A stretch of DNA of 22,033 nucleotides, taken from the NCBI GenBank assembly GCA_034430425.1, contig DAOUEK010000085.1:1-22033 (forward strand). Direction: 5' to 3'. Within the stretch, counting starts at the first letter, position 1. Every line of letters begins with the position of its first letter. Of the stretch, positions 21,852 to 22,033 are shown in pieces. Made by a program: the position numbers and the translations under genes. The notes under the pieces are model-generated. The model was not told where the DNA came from. It made no database searches and saw nothing but the letters and a program-made list of their open reading frames with translations. Source of the stretch: WVZH01 sp034430425. Its GTDB lineage: Bacteria; Chloroflexota; Anaerolineae; Anaerolineales; E44-bin32.

Positions 21852-22033
21852 ATGATGGATAAATCGATACTTGCAAAGTTGACCAAAAAGGTGACCCGTA
21901 AATTCCCAGAAATGGAGGGTGTGCGTCCAAGCTTGAAGCGAACTTGCGATTCGAATAACGGCGAGAAATTCGAACTCACTTATAAAGGCAGCGCTACGTT
22001 ACCCGGAGGCAAGGTGATGCAGCGCGTCGTTCG
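21852..22033 (+). CDS. Partial gene of unknown function (3' end beyond window)
   Basis: The frame opens with ATG at 21852 (or 21855) and stays open to the right edge, giving about 60 residues. A TGAGG ribosome site overlaps the ftsZ stop codon, so it is very likely in the same unit. The N-terminus is basic and Lys-rich (MMDKSILAKLTKKVTRKFPEM), followed by a stretch with KFELTYKGSATLPGGK that looks like beta strands. I recognise no family. Confidence 0.6.
   Translation, partial: MMDKSILAKLTKKVTRKFPEMEGVRPSLKRTCDSNNGEKFELTYKGSATLPGGKVMQRVV

Overview
The window looks like a chromosomal segment of a Chloroflexota bacterium, probably Anaerolineae-like. This is an inference from protein style: GHGG/LGLPI-type surface repeats, long TPR proteins, a Rab-like GTPase, folate-type TrmFO, and moderate GC with clear Shine-Dalgarno sites at many genes. 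I see no rRNA, tRNA, CRISPR array, insertion sequence or prophage. No gene-free stretch exceeds about 225 bases.

Left part (1-2750, + strand): an exported two-repeat protein is followed by a two-gene set. That set is a 251-aa protein with a possible Roadblock/LC7-like C-terminal half and a small Ras/Rab-type GTPase, and it closes with a strong intrinsic terminator. Middle part (2802-6490, - strand): trmFO (tRNA m5U54), an M28 glutaminyl-cyclase-like lipoprotein and hflX. The trmFO and hflX starts each have a -10 box placed so that transcription would begin on the A of the ATG, so both may be leaderless.

Right part (6517-22033, + strand): this is the most interesting region. It begins with rpoN (sigma-54), a PAS/GAF/PAS histidine kinase and an NtrC-type sigma-54 activator that stops before any DNA-binding helix-turn-helix. 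These three overlap and form one operon. They are followed by a small two-TM membrane protein, a 1712-aa TPR protein, an 893-aa protein with TPR-like repeats and a caspase/gingipain-fold (clan CD) protease domain, a TIM-barrel glycosidase-like protein, an FtsZ-family protein and a partial unknown gene. Three -24/-12 sigma-54 promoters sit exactly at the three unit boundaries: before rpoN, before the membrane protein and before the glycosidase-like gene. Two match TGGCAC-N5-TTGCA perfectly.

My reading is that rpoN, kinase and activator form a self-amplifying sigma-54 switch. An activator without a DNA-binding domain would work from solution on every sigma-54 promoter in the cell, here including those of the adjacent effector genes. 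The effectors combine a TPR scaffold, a TPR-linked Cys-His protease, a wall- or glycan-directed protein and an FtsZ whose second T7-loop acidic residue is replaced by His. Such a set could form a stress- or cell-division-related system. The promoter and domain observations are read directly from the sequence; the joint function is inference.
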